This document shows, in pieces, positions 1-11,143 of a stretch of 64,000 nucleotides of DNA. Positions within the stretch are counted from its first letter, which is position 1. Each line of letters starts with the position of its first letter. The position numbers were made by a program, and so were the translations under genes. Under the pieces are notes generated by a model. The model saw only the letters and a program-made list of their open reading frames with translations. It made no database searches and was not told the origin of the DNA. The stretch is from Xiphydria camelus (Eukaryota; Arthropoda; Insecta; Hymenoptera; Xiphydriidae). The stretch spans positions 5,215,501 through 5,279,500 of the forward strand of contig OY783199.1 of assembly GCA_963678675.1 (NCBI GenBank). Direction: 5' to 3'.

Positions 1-391
1 ACTACTTTCTCTGCAATTATTATTTTCTCTCAGGTATTGAAATACTTTTTTTTCCGAAATCTACGCGTGTCGTACTATGTTTCCGAAACTATTATAGAAT
101 CGGCTGAGGGTAAGACTCGAAATAATGAAATTGTTGTACAACAATATGGCCGACGTTATATGCCGGATTTTTTTGCTAGCAGTAATTTTATTACTTTCTG
201 ATTTCGTTACCGTACGATGGGTGATTATGAGTTTCGATTGGAAATAATTATGGCTCATTTATGTATGAAAAGAGCATTTACTTCATGATTTTCGTTTCAA
301 TTATGGCGAAAGTAGTCAGGAAAATTCTAGTGACCCTATGTACAGTTTCAAATTCACTACGAGGGGGTCGTGATGTGACGAGATGCGTTTA
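1..391. other. AT-rich unassigned DNA
   Basis: Mixed, mostly AT-rich sequence before the first recognisable repeat. I see no splice-bounded coding frame, tRNA or terminal repeat. Confidence 0.5.
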
Positions 392-644
392 CAGAGAAAA
401 AGAATCAGTTGGATCTACTAAGAATTAATTGTAGGGTCGCAAGTAATTATTTATTTACATCAATTAGATCTTTTTTCATATTAATTAAATATTCTTTCCT
501 TGCAATCATATATTACTCCACGTGATTGTAAGGAAGAGTTATCAAATTGATGTATTAACAAATTTCATTGATATCAGTAAATAATGACCTGCGACCCCGT
601 AAGTAATTTTCAGTAGATTCAACTATAATAATTCCGTTTCTCTG
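392..644. mobile_element. MITE family C, copy 1
   Basis: Short element with inverted ends: left CAGAGAAAAAGAATCAGTTG and right a diverged complement ending TTCCGTTTCTCTG. The arms carry the shared words TTGGATCTACT and GTCGCAAGTAATTATTTATT, and the centre is itself roughly palindromic around TCTTTCCTTGCAATCA. The same element recurs at 38025-38296, 44959-45224 and 56823-57073. It has no coding capacity. The TIR-only structure and multi-copy state fit a non-autonomous DNA transposon, although this copy's TA duplication is not clear. Confidence 0.75.
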
Positions 645-2814
645 CGTCCACATAGGAGAAGCTCATCTCGATACGAAGCTGCGAGAAGATTGAAGTCCAT
701 CGCGCTTCTGCGAATCCTGTGTGACGCTACCACCTCAAGGCTTAATTCGATCAAATTCACTTTAGTTTCATGGAAATCGATTTTCTCGCGGCCTCGAACC
801 GAAATAAATCACTCGCCCGAATCGCTCCACCCCGCGGCAATCCGTGCACGAGACGAAGCAGTCGCGTCGTCGAGGAAGGGCTCCCCGAACGCGAGGCTGC
901 AGAGTGGCCTCCTGCAGGTATCGGAGTCTCGAGGGACGATAAATGAGAAACCGCGCCTAGCGAGTTTTACGGCCGCGCCGCGGACCTAAACCGGATGCGT
1001 TCGATCGAACGTCCGCATAAGGACGGTGAATTTCGTTGGGTCCCGCTTTGCTTTCTGGGAAATGGTCGGATAAATATTCAATGAAGTGCATATAGGTACA
1101 CGCGGCGGCCCTCCCGGTCGGACGAATGAAGACGACCGTGGATGTACCAGTGCGAGTCTCTCGCGCGTGAGCGTTCTCTCCCAGTTCGGCACAGAAGACG
1201 GCTGCCGGTTTATATACGTACCCTCTACCTACCTCATTAGGCGTCAACAATGGCATAACAAATCATCGAGATTACCATCTCATCTCCCTTCTTCCCTGCA
1301 GTAGACCGACCGAGCGACCAACCGAGCGACCGACCGGCTGAGTAATGCGTTTATAATTATTTTAAATCACATTTTTTCCGTCCCCTTCCCATTCCATTTC
1401 CTTCAAGGTTTCGCCGAGCGACGCTGCGCGCCCCTTACCTACCGTAAAACCATTTCGCCGCCGGTTTTACGAGCCCCGCAACTGTAAACCGTCTCGTCGA
1501 ATCGTCCCGGACTGCTGTAGATCGCGCGAGCACCTCGAATTTCGCGGAGATCGGTAAAGATCGGTAACGATGCGGCTCGCCGACGACCTGTCGCAACACC
1601 CGACGCGCGCTCGTTTTCGATGACCCGGCGAAGTCGGGGCCGCGCGCGAGCGACGGCCGGTCTCGTTCCCGATCGACAATCGACAATCGCTCGCTCTCGT
1701 GGGTAGGCGACACGTTATTTTACGCAACGACCGGCGCTCGCAACCCACGCGTCGCTCGAGGATCGGTTGACACCAGACGCGACGCGATTTTTTCTCCCCG
1801 CAAATTGCCCGCCGCCGTGCACGCCTCGGGGTTCGTGTCCTCGCGACGATATCTCGTCGCGATGCAAATGACTGTTGAATTTCTCGCCGCCGCGGGCTGG
1901 CGCGCGACGACGACGTCGGAGGGCCGCGCGTCGCGGTGGAAACGTACGGTTTAATTGCACGCCGGGCATATAAACACTTCCGTGGATTGTGGTGCGCCGG
2001 CGACGCGAGCGAAGATTACGGGAATAGATTGAGGGAGGAAAATTGAGTTTTTTCGAGCGAATCGGACTGTGACTGCACCCGAGCGGTTCGGGCTTATCGA
2101 CTGTGGGCTTCGATCGACGTCGCGCCGAGAGGAACGTGTTCTCCATACCCTACATTATTCGTTCCGCGAGATCTCCTCTGCGATATCTTCGCGAAGCAAA
2201 AATCGTGTATTCTCGTCGGAAAAATATCACCGATCGGGGTCGAAGATACGGCGTTCGCCAAGTGACGCGTCGGAAGGATCAAATTGGCGGAGTGTTTAGG
2301 TCCGAGCGGACGCGGCCGCTCCATATTCGAAATGCCGCGGACGGGTTTTGCGGGATCCCGCAAAAACCCGTTGATTGGAATCTAGACGGACATGCGGAGG
2401 TCTACCTGGAACCCGTCGCAAGCGGTTTTCTTTGAGGTTTTCTGCCGGCCGCTGACAACACCCGAAACGCTTTGATTCCCACCGAATGAACGCCAGTGGC
2501 CTTGGCAATAAATTATAGAATATTTATTGGTCGTGCTTTTCGATCGATTATGTTCGGGTCCCGACTCGAGCTCGCCACGACGATGGAGACGATGACGAAG
2601 GTCGGTGGGAAAGTACGACGGTGATCGAATTCGCGATCGCGAGTCCGATCGGTTGGACATTCGGGGGGAATTCGATTCACTGATAAAAAGAATGTAAGTT
2701 CAATCAACCGAGTGTTATTGGTTGACACTGTCTTCTGGTTGACCAGTGTGATATCTCAATTGAATTAGTGAAGCGATAATTAACTCAATCGTACTCACTC
2801 AGTATGCGTCGCGT
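645..2814. other. CpG-rich non-coding stretch
   Basis: GC- and CpG-rich DNA with open frames of 60-143 codons overlapping on both strands, which is what GC-rich random sequence gives. None carries a recognisable domain. A short tandem run of (ACCGAGCG)-like octamers lies at about 1305-1340. Confidence 0.45.
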
Positions 2815-3248
2815 CAGCTGATATCTTACATATCCTTTGAAATATCGATCTAATAACAGTGTTTTTTTTAATCGACGCAAACAAATATATAAGGGAGTGG
2901 TCTGGTTATTGATTGTAAGGATTTTGGTTTTTGACAAAATTTCTTTCCACGTTTTCCTACATTTCGCAAGATATTTGGAATCGAATTCACGACCACCCTG
3001 TTCCACGAAATGTTTTGTGCTAATTTCGAAAATAACAGATATATTAAGGAGATCTCGAAGGAACACCGAAATATCATGGATTTCACGCTGGGAAATAATT
3101 TTTGTCGACATGAAATCGCTGATATCTTACATTTTCTCTGAAGAGTCGTCGATAAATCCATGCCTTTTGGAATCGGCAATTTCTTTAACGCGAATAAACT
3201 GTACCCCATCTTTATAATAAGTAGGTTTCGGCATCAGAGGCTCGTTGT
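2815..3248. repeat. Dispersed repeat DR1, tandem unit 1
   Basis: A unit of 434 bp begins CAGCTGATATCTTACATATC and ends with GTAGGTTTCGGCATCAGAGG. It is followed directly by a second diverged unit starting with the same words, making a head-to-tail duplication. Internal words (ATATCGATCTAATAACAGTG, GGAATCGAATTCACGACCAC) recur in unit 2 and at about 25735-26125 and 52460-53130. It has no terminal inverted repeats and no sustained coding frame. Confidence 0.7.
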
Positions 3249-3695
3249 CAGCTGATATCTTACATATCCCTTAAAATATCGGTCTGATAAACAGTGCTTT
3301 TCGCAATAGACGCAAAAAGAATACGTAAGATAGGGTAGTCTGGTTATCAGTGGCATAGATTTCGAATTTTGGCAAACTGCTAAGGAGCATCATGTTTTAC
3401 AATTTTTTGCGAAAATTGAAATATTTGGAATCGAATTCAGGACCATCCTATTCGATGTATTCTTTGTCCTAATTTCAAAAATAACAAATTCATCAAGAAA
3501 CTCTCGAAGCAGCACCGAGATACCATCTATTTCAAGAAAGGAAAATAATTTCCTTCGACATATAATCATTGATATAATATATTTCCTTCGAAAAGTCGTC
3601 AATAAACCCGTGCCTTGTGTGGAATCTTCAATTTCTTTACCGCGACTAAACTTTAGCCAGTCCTTATAATAAGTAGGTCTCGTCATCGGAGGCTC
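3249..3695. repeat. Dispersed repeat DR1, tandem unit 2
   Basis: Second direct copy of the preceding unit. It starts CAGCTGATATCTTACATATC at 3249, exactly 434 bp after unit 1, and ends GTAGGTCTCGTCATCGGAGG. The two units differ by many substitutions and small indels, so the duplication is not recent. Confidence 0.7.
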
Positions 3696-4703
3696 GAGAC
3701 CAAAGAACAGCCGCGGGTCCTCGACTGCAGAAGGCACAAGAGCGCAAACACTGCGTTTCGACGCGCTCTCCAAGACAAACCGAAGACCGCGAAAGGCGAG
3801 GCCGGGCGATTCGGCGGAGCAGAGAATTCTCAGGATCGGGACGCAGCGTACCGGGATCCCCTTATCGTCACAAGAAAACGCCGCCTTCTCACGCTTTCGT
3901 GTCAGTTGCGAGTGTTCCACCCCGCGATAGATCGAAATATCATCGACATTCCGTGCCTCGCGAATATAGAGCGAAGCGTATAGAGGAGAGCAGTGAACGT
4001 CTCCTCCCCTCCCTCCACTCCCCTGCGATTCTACGTAGTAGCACTGTTCGTCGACCTTCGCTAACGTTAAATATGCACGTCACTGGGAATAACATCCACG
4101 CGGAGCGAATTCGGGGGAGAAACCGAGCTCGCGGGGTCCGGCACGATCGGAGCAGCGCCGCTAAATAAAAGATCGACCGCGCGGGCGGATCGAAACGCAT
4201 TTGCGATCGGCGTCCGATCAAAGCGTCGTCGAAACTTTCGTGTTTGCCGGGGATGCACGCAAATAGAGTGTCGCGCGGGGTAGGAGGGTGGAACGCGATA
4301 GGGTCAAAGCCACGATCGCCGTTTCTCCCGCGCGAGTTATAACCGAAACTCGCGCGCGCGCGCGCGATACGGTGAAAAACTCCATTTCCTGTCTGCGCGC
4401 TTCGCGATATATTTCGCAGTCCGGTGACCACGCGGCGTTTCGATCGCGCGAGAGCGGTATGCTTTACATGCGTGGCAGGAGATCGAGTAAATAAGCATCC
4501 TGTCGTTACGGGTGCAAATGTACGCGTACGCTATTCCGCGATAATGTACCGTCCGAGAGACCGCTATCTATCTACCACGCGTGGCATTTGCTGCGTCGCT
4601 ATAGCGCGCCGGATCAGCTGTGCAGCCTGACTTTCGTCCTGGCGGAGAAGGAGACGCGTTTTGTTATGTACCAGCAACCGCCCGCGACTTTGTTCGCTGC
4701 CTG
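3696..4703. other. CpG-rich non-coding stretch
   Basis: GC-rich sequence, including a CG-dinucleotide run at about 4348-4370, with overlapping open frames on both strands (for example 3940-4431 minus). Nothing in them resembles a known protein. Confidence 0.4.
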
Positions 4704-4916
4704 AGCAAAAGACACTTTAGTCGAAATAATGTCGCTCGCTATATTTATAAATGACGTAACTTTTTTGTTAAAATGCCATAAACGTCTATCGGAAATGAAG
4801 AAATAATGAGGTTTTATCGTTATTTTGTCATTTTTGAAAGACGTTTCATGTCATTTTGACAAAAAAAATATGACGTAATTTAACTAGTGACATTATTTTG
4901 ACTAAAGTTGGTTGCT
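4704..4916. mobile_element. Foldback MITE-like palindrome
   Basis: The left arm (AAAGACACTTTAGTCGAAAT, then ATGACGTAACTTTTTTGTTA) is answered by the right arm (TGACAAAAAAAATATGACGT, then GACATTATTTTGACTAAAGT). Together they make an imperfect inverted repeat over nearly the whole 213 bp. It has no coding capacity. This is a foldback element, probably a MITE. No second copy was seen in the window. Confidence 0.6.
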
Positions 4917-5007
4917 TGGGTAGGTATATGCTATTGCGAACTTTATTGTAGATCTATTCGTGTTCTACAATTCGCTCATACATAACTTTTACACACCTTT
5001 TACCGTA

Positions 5008-5282
5008 CGGGAAAAAATAATTTGTCAGTGTAACATTATTCAAGTCACCGTAAAGAATATTTGAGTTAAAATAGTGACAACAGATCGATTTGTTATCATA
5101 ACAAATTGATTAATTATGGTAGCGAAAAAAAAATAAAGAAAAGCAATGGATTGAAGTAACCAAGGAAACCTGTCAAATATTTTCATCCCAACGGGGCAAA
5201 CTGTTTTTGTTACCGTAACAAAAAATGTTGCTAAAATAACTGATTTCGATATTGTTACCAAGACAAAATTAGTTTTTTCCGT
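5008..5282. mobile_element. MITE-like inverted-repeat element
   Basis: The left end CGGGAAAAAATAATTTGTC is mirrored by the right end GACAAAATTAGTTTTTTCCGTG. Inner arms around GTTACCGTAACAAAAAATG also pair with upstream AT-rich sequence. It is non-coding and about 275 bp, and is preceded by TA. Confidence 0.55.
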
Positions 5283-6340
5283 GAGTAGAGGCAGTATTTT
5301 CCAAAAACTCGTCCGTTTGTCCGTTCTTACGATGACCTACGTCACCAAAATCCCTTTTGTCAAAATCTCATGCAACGGCCTATTTTCAATCAGAAAGTTC
5401 AGGCTCTTTAGCAGCGAGATTTTTAATCGGATCGGTAATTCTAGAAATTACCCCCGACGATCAAACAAACTCATAAAGTTTTCCCCTTCATTATATCAGT
5501 TCTACAGATTAGTGTAGATATAGATGTACGTAGCAGCCAGAAGACGCACGAGTTATTTTAATCGTTAGTATCGGTAACTCCGCGTAGACGTCTATTATCG
5601 CGCACTGTGTACGTAATAGACATCGATAATAGCGCCGTAATTGGTACGGCTAGTGCGGTTAGTATAAAGTAACGGGCGTCCCGAAGACGAGTTATTATGG
5701 GAAGTACGCGTATAGCTATTGATTTTCAAAATCACCGGTGCATCTTCCGACCGCTATAAATATTCGATTGAACGCCCTCGATTTGTCGTCCCGACGCACG
5801 ACTCCGGGACGCGAATTAACAGAGCCATTTGTCATCTCCCATTTCTAATTCCTTCCACCTTACATATAACCGTCCGCTCCCCGTATACAGCGTCCCTCCG
5901 GCACTCGCCTTCCGCCGCGACGCCTTGCACTTAATTCGCGAGGCACTTACGCGCGGGGGAATGTTAATTTGCACGTTGAACATCCATCCACGGTACGAGC
6001 AGCGGCTTTTAACTCTCCCCGGACTCGGGCGCGCGCGTGGCGTGCAGAAAAGGATCGGCCGCGGAAAGAGAGCATCGGCGCGCGGCTCTTATGGCAGTGA
6101 GGAGCGTCTTAGGGGACGCAGGACCTTATACGCGTCTAATCTTGGAACGGTTATGGTCGGGGGGGTGAACGATATAACGATACCCCCGTTTCGGTGGGAC
6201 TGATCGTTCAAGGATTCCCCCCCCCCCCCCGTTTTAGGAACAATATTCTCGTAGGCTGTCGTTCGATGGAAATGAAACGAGGAATTAGAATTAAAAAAGT
6301 AGTCAATTCGTCGCATTCCAGTCCATTCCATATTTGCATA
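5283..6340. other. Mixed non-coding DNA with a C14 tract
   Basis: No supported gene. A homopolymer of 14 C lies at 6217-6230. The open frame at 5829-6203 is GC-driven and shows no domain. Confidence 0.4.
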
Positions 6341-6666
6341 TCAATATTATAAATGTAAACGTGAGTTTGTCTGTATGTTTATGACTTCTTCACGATTAAA
6401 CTACCGAACCGATTTTTATGAAATTCGGCAGAGTGGTAGCTTGAAACCTGGAGACGAGCATAGAGAATGTGACGTCATCATAAATTCAATATGGTGAACG
6501 TTCTGAGATGACGGCATTCAATGGAACCTAGCGGGCGACATTAGTGGCGCGCGGTTGGGAGGGGAGAGAGGTGGGAAGGTGGAGGTCGAAGATGCACATC
6601 CCTAATTGATATATCCATGAATTATAAAACAAATATAATTCAAATTCTTCGCGGGTCACAGCTAGT
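6341..6666 (+). mobile_element. Probable short non-autonomous Helitron
   Basis: The segment starts TCAATATTATAAATG after an A and ends GCGGGTCACAGCTAGT before a T. This matches the Helitron rule of 5' TC, 3' CTAGT-type (CTRR-T) ends and insertion between A and T, with no TIR or target duplication. Just inside the 5' end is GTGAGTTTGTCTGTATG followed by CTACCGAACCGATTTTTATG, words I know from insect Helitron left parts (family knowledge, not searched). A strong subterminal 3' hairpin is not obvious, which lowers confidence. It is too short to encode Rep/helicase. Confidence 0.55.
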
Positions 6667-7463
6667 TTGCAATAAATTAAAGTCCTCATCTCCTATTTTT
6701 TATTTATTCTATCGTGCAACGAACCCCATACGACAAAATTGTCTGATCGTATTTTCGATCCTTCGAATCCTCAAAGACGAACGAAGGAAAAAAACGCAGA
6801 TGAGGCGAGGAAACTTGATACACCGATAAATAGATAGTATCGATCGTGCTTAAGGTTTGCATATCGAAGGAGAAAGGAGGAGGGGGAGGGCGGTCGAAGG
6901 AGGTGTGCTAGAAGTGGCGAGTTTCTAAAGCAGCCGCGGTACCGCCGACTTACATAAGCCTCGTAATGGTTTCATTACGTACGTGTGATAAGGCTGCATT
7001 AGCCGTTGGCTTGGAAATACAGTTTCTCAGGGAAGTGCCAGGCGCTTAGAGAGCCGAGAGAGCGAGGGTGAGGGGGCGAGAGGAGGGGGAAAACTGGATA
7101 GACGTTATTTAGCAATTATAAGCATGTGTTAACGCTACGCCCTCGCCCTCCTACCGCCCCGCGTCGGGCGCGGTAAATTAAAGTTTGCACATTTCGCCGC
7201 GGGGAGAAAATCGTATTAAATGAGCCGCGTGTGTCGGCCGCATCGGCACGTATGGCTTTAGATATATGTATCACGTGTGGCTGGGCAAGTGTGGCGCATT
7301 GCGGCGGGGTTTAACGCGACATTTTCAGAGGGTTGCATAGATATTTGTCATACGCAGGGTTTACTTACGAAATGTCCGTACGTACGTTTGCGTACCTTGG
7401 ATTCCACGTAGCGACGGCTCCGCATGCGGAGGCTATAGGCATCCTCTCGAAAGTTGAAGACTG
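6667..7463. other. Non-coding, purine/GC-rich stretch
   Basis: AT-rich at the start, then GA- and GC-rich (about 6868-7110). No coding exon, RNA gene or repeat could be supported. Confidence 0.4.
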
Positions 7464-7702
7464 CACTGAGAAAAAAAATGGTACCTATATATTCGATTAA
7501 ATCGGTGTTTACGGGGGGGGGGGGGGGGGGGAATGCAGAACTATTTGCTTCGACTAATAAATTTGGCTAGAGCGATTAAGGGCTATTTGAAGGGAACAAG
7601 CTGCGGTCCATTTAAGTCAACTATTAGTCCAAGTAATTATATCTGTACTCCCCCATCCGTAACCATCGATTTAATCAAATCTACTGCATTTCTTTCTCAG
7701 TG
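7464..7702. mobile_element. MITE family D, copy 1, with G19 tract
   Basis: Bounded by CACTGAGAAAAAAAATGGT and the complement ending TTTCTTTCTCAGTG. It includes an unbroken run of 19 G at 7513-7531, where the relative at 59710-59930 has only a short GGGCGGGGG. It also holds the family words ACCATCGATTTAATCAAATC and CTACTGCATTT near the right end. It has no coding capacity. Confidence 0.7.
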
Positions 7703-8637
7703 TGGGAAGTCTCAATAGAATTGCGTTACACGCGGGAAGCTCTGCAACAAAAATGACGATACCAAAGATTGAAAACAAAGAAACTTTATCCTTGGTGTGC
7801 GATGTGTTATCGTCGTGCGACGAATAAATAGGGGGAAAAAAGAAATTGATTCTATTGCCTATCTTATTTTTTTTACACCTCCAACGCGAGAGTTTCCCGA
7901 CCACCGAATACCGCGTACGATATACCGCAATCTGATGACAGACGAAGGAAAAAGGGAGGAAGAAGAGAAACCGGCGCAACTCCGATTCGATTTGCCTTTC
8001 GACCGTGAAGTAATAAACCAGCGTACGTCGCCTTCCGGCGAGCGCGGCGCGTCTTTCGCAATCGCCTCGATCGACCAACGCGCGCGAGTGCCCATCGACG
8101 CGTGCACACGTGCTTTCGGTTTCGAGGTCGCACGCCCCGGCGCTCCAACGTCCCGCGGTTCTCGGCTGCTCCGGGGCACTCGGGCACGCGATATAAATTA
8201 GATATAGAGGGACGAAATGATCGTTACAAAAGTGCCTTCGAGATTTAGATCGGCGATCTCCGGGGACCGCGGGGACGTGGGTCGAATACACGCTGAGCGC
8301 GCGAGCATACGACGATAGAATCTCGGGCGCCAGGGATCCGCCTACTGGCCCACCGGGTATATCGGGCCGATCCGCTGCCGATAATTCTCTCGCTCGCCGC
8401 CTATAACGAAACCTCAAAACATCCCCTTTACAGCGACGCGACGACTGGAAAGTTACGGTATTCGAACTACGCCTCGCCTATTATACCTCTCCTTCCCCTC
8501 CCATCGTCCATCCTCAAATCGGGAAGAACTACATCAACGCCGAGAAAGAAATCTGTCCCAGTCGCGGCGTCTGGTAAAAATCTGAGAGTATAATAAGCCC
8601 CGATTTTTCCAGTTTCCCATATTGAGCAAAAAAATGT
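7703..8637. other. Non-coding, GC-rich with long chance ORFs
   Basis: An open frame of about 248 codons runs on the minus strand (7671-8417). It has a TTG start, runs into the neighbouring MITE, overlaps long frames in other phases and shows no domain. I do not annotate it as a gene. Confidence 0.4.
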
Positions 8638-8955
8638 GCACGGAGAAAAAAGATTAGTAATTTTAATTTGAATCCCAGTAACAGGGCTCCTCGAGGTGAA
8701 ACATTGCATTGTTTAATAGACAGCGTATTTTTTACAGTTCATTGCAATATAAATCCGTAAATACCCAACGCATATTAACGGGAGAGCGGTACATTTTACC
8801 GTACAGTCTGATTTTTATACTAATACGAACTGTAAAAAGTAGGCTGTGGTTTATTAAAAACTTCAATGCTTCACCTCGAGAAGCCCTGTTACTGGAATAA
8901 TTGTAAACATTCATGGGTCTTACCATGATTCTTGACTAATCCTTTTTCTCCATGC
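8638..8955. mobile_element. Foldback element with long arms
   Basis: The outer ends GCACGGAGAAAAAAGATTAG and CTAATCCTTTTTCTCCATGC are inverted. Further in, CCCAGTAACAGGGCTCCTCG and CGAGAAGCCCTGTTACTGG pair, as do TTTACAGTTCATTG-like and CGAACTGTAAAAAG-like words. Together they make a cruciform-capable element of about 318 bp. The open frames inside are by-products. Confidence 0.7.
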
Positions 8956-9072
8956 GGTAATTAGTCTAAAGTAGCGGTTATAACGAAATTATTTAATTCG
9001 AGTAACTAAATCGACGTTTTCCCACCTGTGACCGCCAATTTAGTCAAATCTACTGTTCTTTTTGGCTGTGCA
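8956..9072. mobile_element. MITE family D, 3' fragment
   Basis: The words AATTATTTAATTCGAGTAAC, TGTGACCGCCAATTTAGTCA and AATCTACTG match the right half of the family D copy at 59710-59930. The left half is absent, and the foldback element at 8638-8955 lies where it should be. The copy is therefore truncated or was disrupted by that element. Confidence 0.6.
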
Positions 9073-9840
9073 GTATTCTCCGACCATTAGAAACCGTGAC
9101 AATACATTCGTCCAAATACAGTGCAAGGCGTGAGCTTTGGAAGCAATCCTGACGATTTTCGGTTACTTATCCGTCCGCGCGAGCAATTTCGAAACGAGGA
9201 AAAATGAAATTTCGGAAATTATAGAGAGCAGACTTTGATGATTACTGTACGTGACCACGTGGGTAATCGATACCAAAATGTAGGGATCCGTGAAAGCGGA
9301 TTAGCATGTACGCGATGCCCTTTGATTGACACGGGTTCTCTTTGAGCCGTAATCACCGTCGCTCGATTTCCATAGATACACGCATATACCTACACGCGTA
9401 CTCGCGAGGGGCCTCACCCGTCGAAAACACAGCGCGCGATGCGTTTCTGCGTGGCCACGGTCCTCATTACTCCGAATTGTTTACTTATTTATTTATACGG
9501 ACAGAGAGATCGCCGAAGCATGCAATGCCGCGCGCTGAATGTATATGCGTGCGCGGAGAGTGAAAATTGCCTTTGAGCGGAAACGCGTCGAAGGTCTCTC
9601 CGCGCGGGGAAGGCGAAAGAGGAACGCGCGAGCGCGGTTGCCTCGCGAGAAACCTCGCCGGGAAGGCTCCCCGAGAGCCTCGCTCTCGCGTGCGCGCGGG
9701 GTCGATTGAGATTGGATCGAATGATCGATGCGATCGGAGGTCGCGAAGGTGGAAAAATAAGTTGGGCGATGAAAAAGAAATTTTTCGACGCCGGGGTAAG
9801 ACTCCTCGGACACATGCGAATTAATAATTAAGCGAGGTTA
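9073..9840. other. Non-coding, GC-rich
   Basis: Overlapping open frames at 9489-9824 on both strands and no recognisable protein. Nothing else seen. Confidence 0.4.
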
Positions 9841-10052
9841 CACCGAGAAAAATAAATCGGATAAGACGACAAAACGCATCTGGTTAAACGAATTTAGTTA
9901 TTCTAACGAAAATACTTGTAAGTTGAATCGAATATTTAGTTATTCTAACTACGTGTTACGTTACTTTAGTCAGAAAATGACCAGTCAAGCCGAACGGTTT
10001 GATTATGGTCTCCAGGATTTTGATTAAATAAACCAGGTTATTTTTCTCACCG
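9841..10052. mobile_element. MITE family A, copy 1
   Basis: Starts CACCGAGAAAAATAAATCGG directly after TA and ends GGTTATTTTTCTCACCG directly before TA, which suggests a TA target duplication. Internal words (TTAGTTATTCTAAC twice, GGTCTCCAGGATTTTGATTA) are the reverse complement of those in the copies at 15421-15683, 43070-43309 and 51371-51555. It is non-coding. Confidence 0.75.
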
Positions 10053-10181
10053 TATCGATTTCAGCTCGATTCTAATTAACTCTTTCAGTCACGAATTTTT
10101 TTGATCAGGTGAAAAATATTTAATTAGTGGTTTTTGATCACTGGAGGTACTATAAATACCCTTAACTTGAAAAACTGATCT

Positions 10182-11138
10182 TGTTACGGCCAAGGCGCTA
10201 CAACGGTTGACCCCTAACGGGTCCTCGAGCAGGTCGAGTACCGTCCCCCCAATTCGGGCGGTTTTCCTTCTAAGAATTCGACCGCCGGATGTGCAACCGG
10301 GATTATCTAAGAAATTCAACGTCAGCAGTTTTCCAATTAACACTTAATGACTTAGATCTCGGCACGTTTCCTTAATACTCCTTAACGGTAAGTAGGGGCA
10401 ATTCGCGGTAATGCCGACTTTTGAATTAACACCGAAACGCAGAGGTACGCCCTCCCCTTCGAACATTCCTACGGGTCGCGTCAGGGTAGAAAACGTAGCC
10501 CCCGCCTTGCCGTAGGGTCAGTCGATTCTTGTCGTGCAAAGCCTCTTCTGTCGCTTGCACTCTTGACGCGCGTAGCCTCTTTAGTCGCTCGCGCTCAGTC
10601 GATTCTCAATCACCAAACCGAACAGTTCTCTCAGTGCAAAGCCTCTTCTGTCGCTTGCACTCTTGACGCGCGTAGCCTCTTTAGTCGCTCGCGCTCAGTC
10701 GATTCGTAATCGCTCAACAGTAACGTTCTCAGTGCAAAGCCTCTTCTGTCGCTTGCACTCTTGACGCGCGTAGCCTCTTTAGTCGCTCGCGCTCAATCGA
10801 TTCGTAATCGCTCGTACGGAACGTTCACAGTGCAAAGCCTCTTCTGTCGCTTGCACTACTATTCCAATCAGTGCATAGCCTCCTCCGTCGCGTGCATTAT
10901 TCTCAGTGCTTGGCCTCTTCCGTCGCTCGCACTCCTGACGCGTGTAGCCTCTTCCGTCGCTCGCGCTCAGTATATTTCGGTTTCGTCGTGAACACTACGA
11001 TTGTTCCACCGCTTGCCATTCGACCTTTAAGCACAAACTTTGTATCTTTATCGCTCGTTAAAATATAGGACTAGCTTGAAATATTCTCACTCTCCTCTCA
11101 CTCGATACGATCCCTCTTACCACGTCCCTGACGTAACA
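10182..11138. mobile_element. Solo LTR of an LTR retrotransposon
   Basis: The block opens TGTTACG and closes CGTAACA, the short inverted TG...CA ends of an LTR. It is flanked on both sides by the identical 5-bp word GATCT (10177-10181 and 11139-11143), a target-site duplication of the size made by LTR-element integrases. No gag, pol, primer-binding site or second LTR is present, so this is a solo LTR left by recombination. Ends of this form are common in BEL/Pao and some Gypsy elements, and the superfamily cannot be settled here. The LTR contains a minisatellite array (10534-10977). Confidence 0.85.
10534..10977. repeat. Minisatellite inside the solo LTR
   Basis: Units begin GTGCAAAGCCTCTTCTGTCG at 10534, 10634, 10732 and 10830 (periods 100, 98 and 98). 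Each contains a second related half, GCGTAGCCTCTTTAGTCGCT. From about 10869 come shorter, more diverged copies (GTGCATAGCCTCCTCCGTCG, GTGCTTGGCCTCTTCCGTCG, GTGTAGCCTCTTCCGTCGCT). The array therefore grew from a basic motif of about 35-45 bp ending TCGCT-GC/CGC and was then amplified as a higher-order unit of about 98 bp. Confidence 0.9.
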
Positions 11139-11143
11139 GATCT

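Noticed and set aside
7671..8417. 248-codon open frame, minus strand
   Set aside because: TTG start, runs into a MITE, GC-driven, overlapping frames in other phases and no domain.
10534..10977. CRISPR-like repeats
   Set aside because: Units are contiguous tandem repeats of about 98 bp without unique spacers, inside an LTR of a eukaryotic element.
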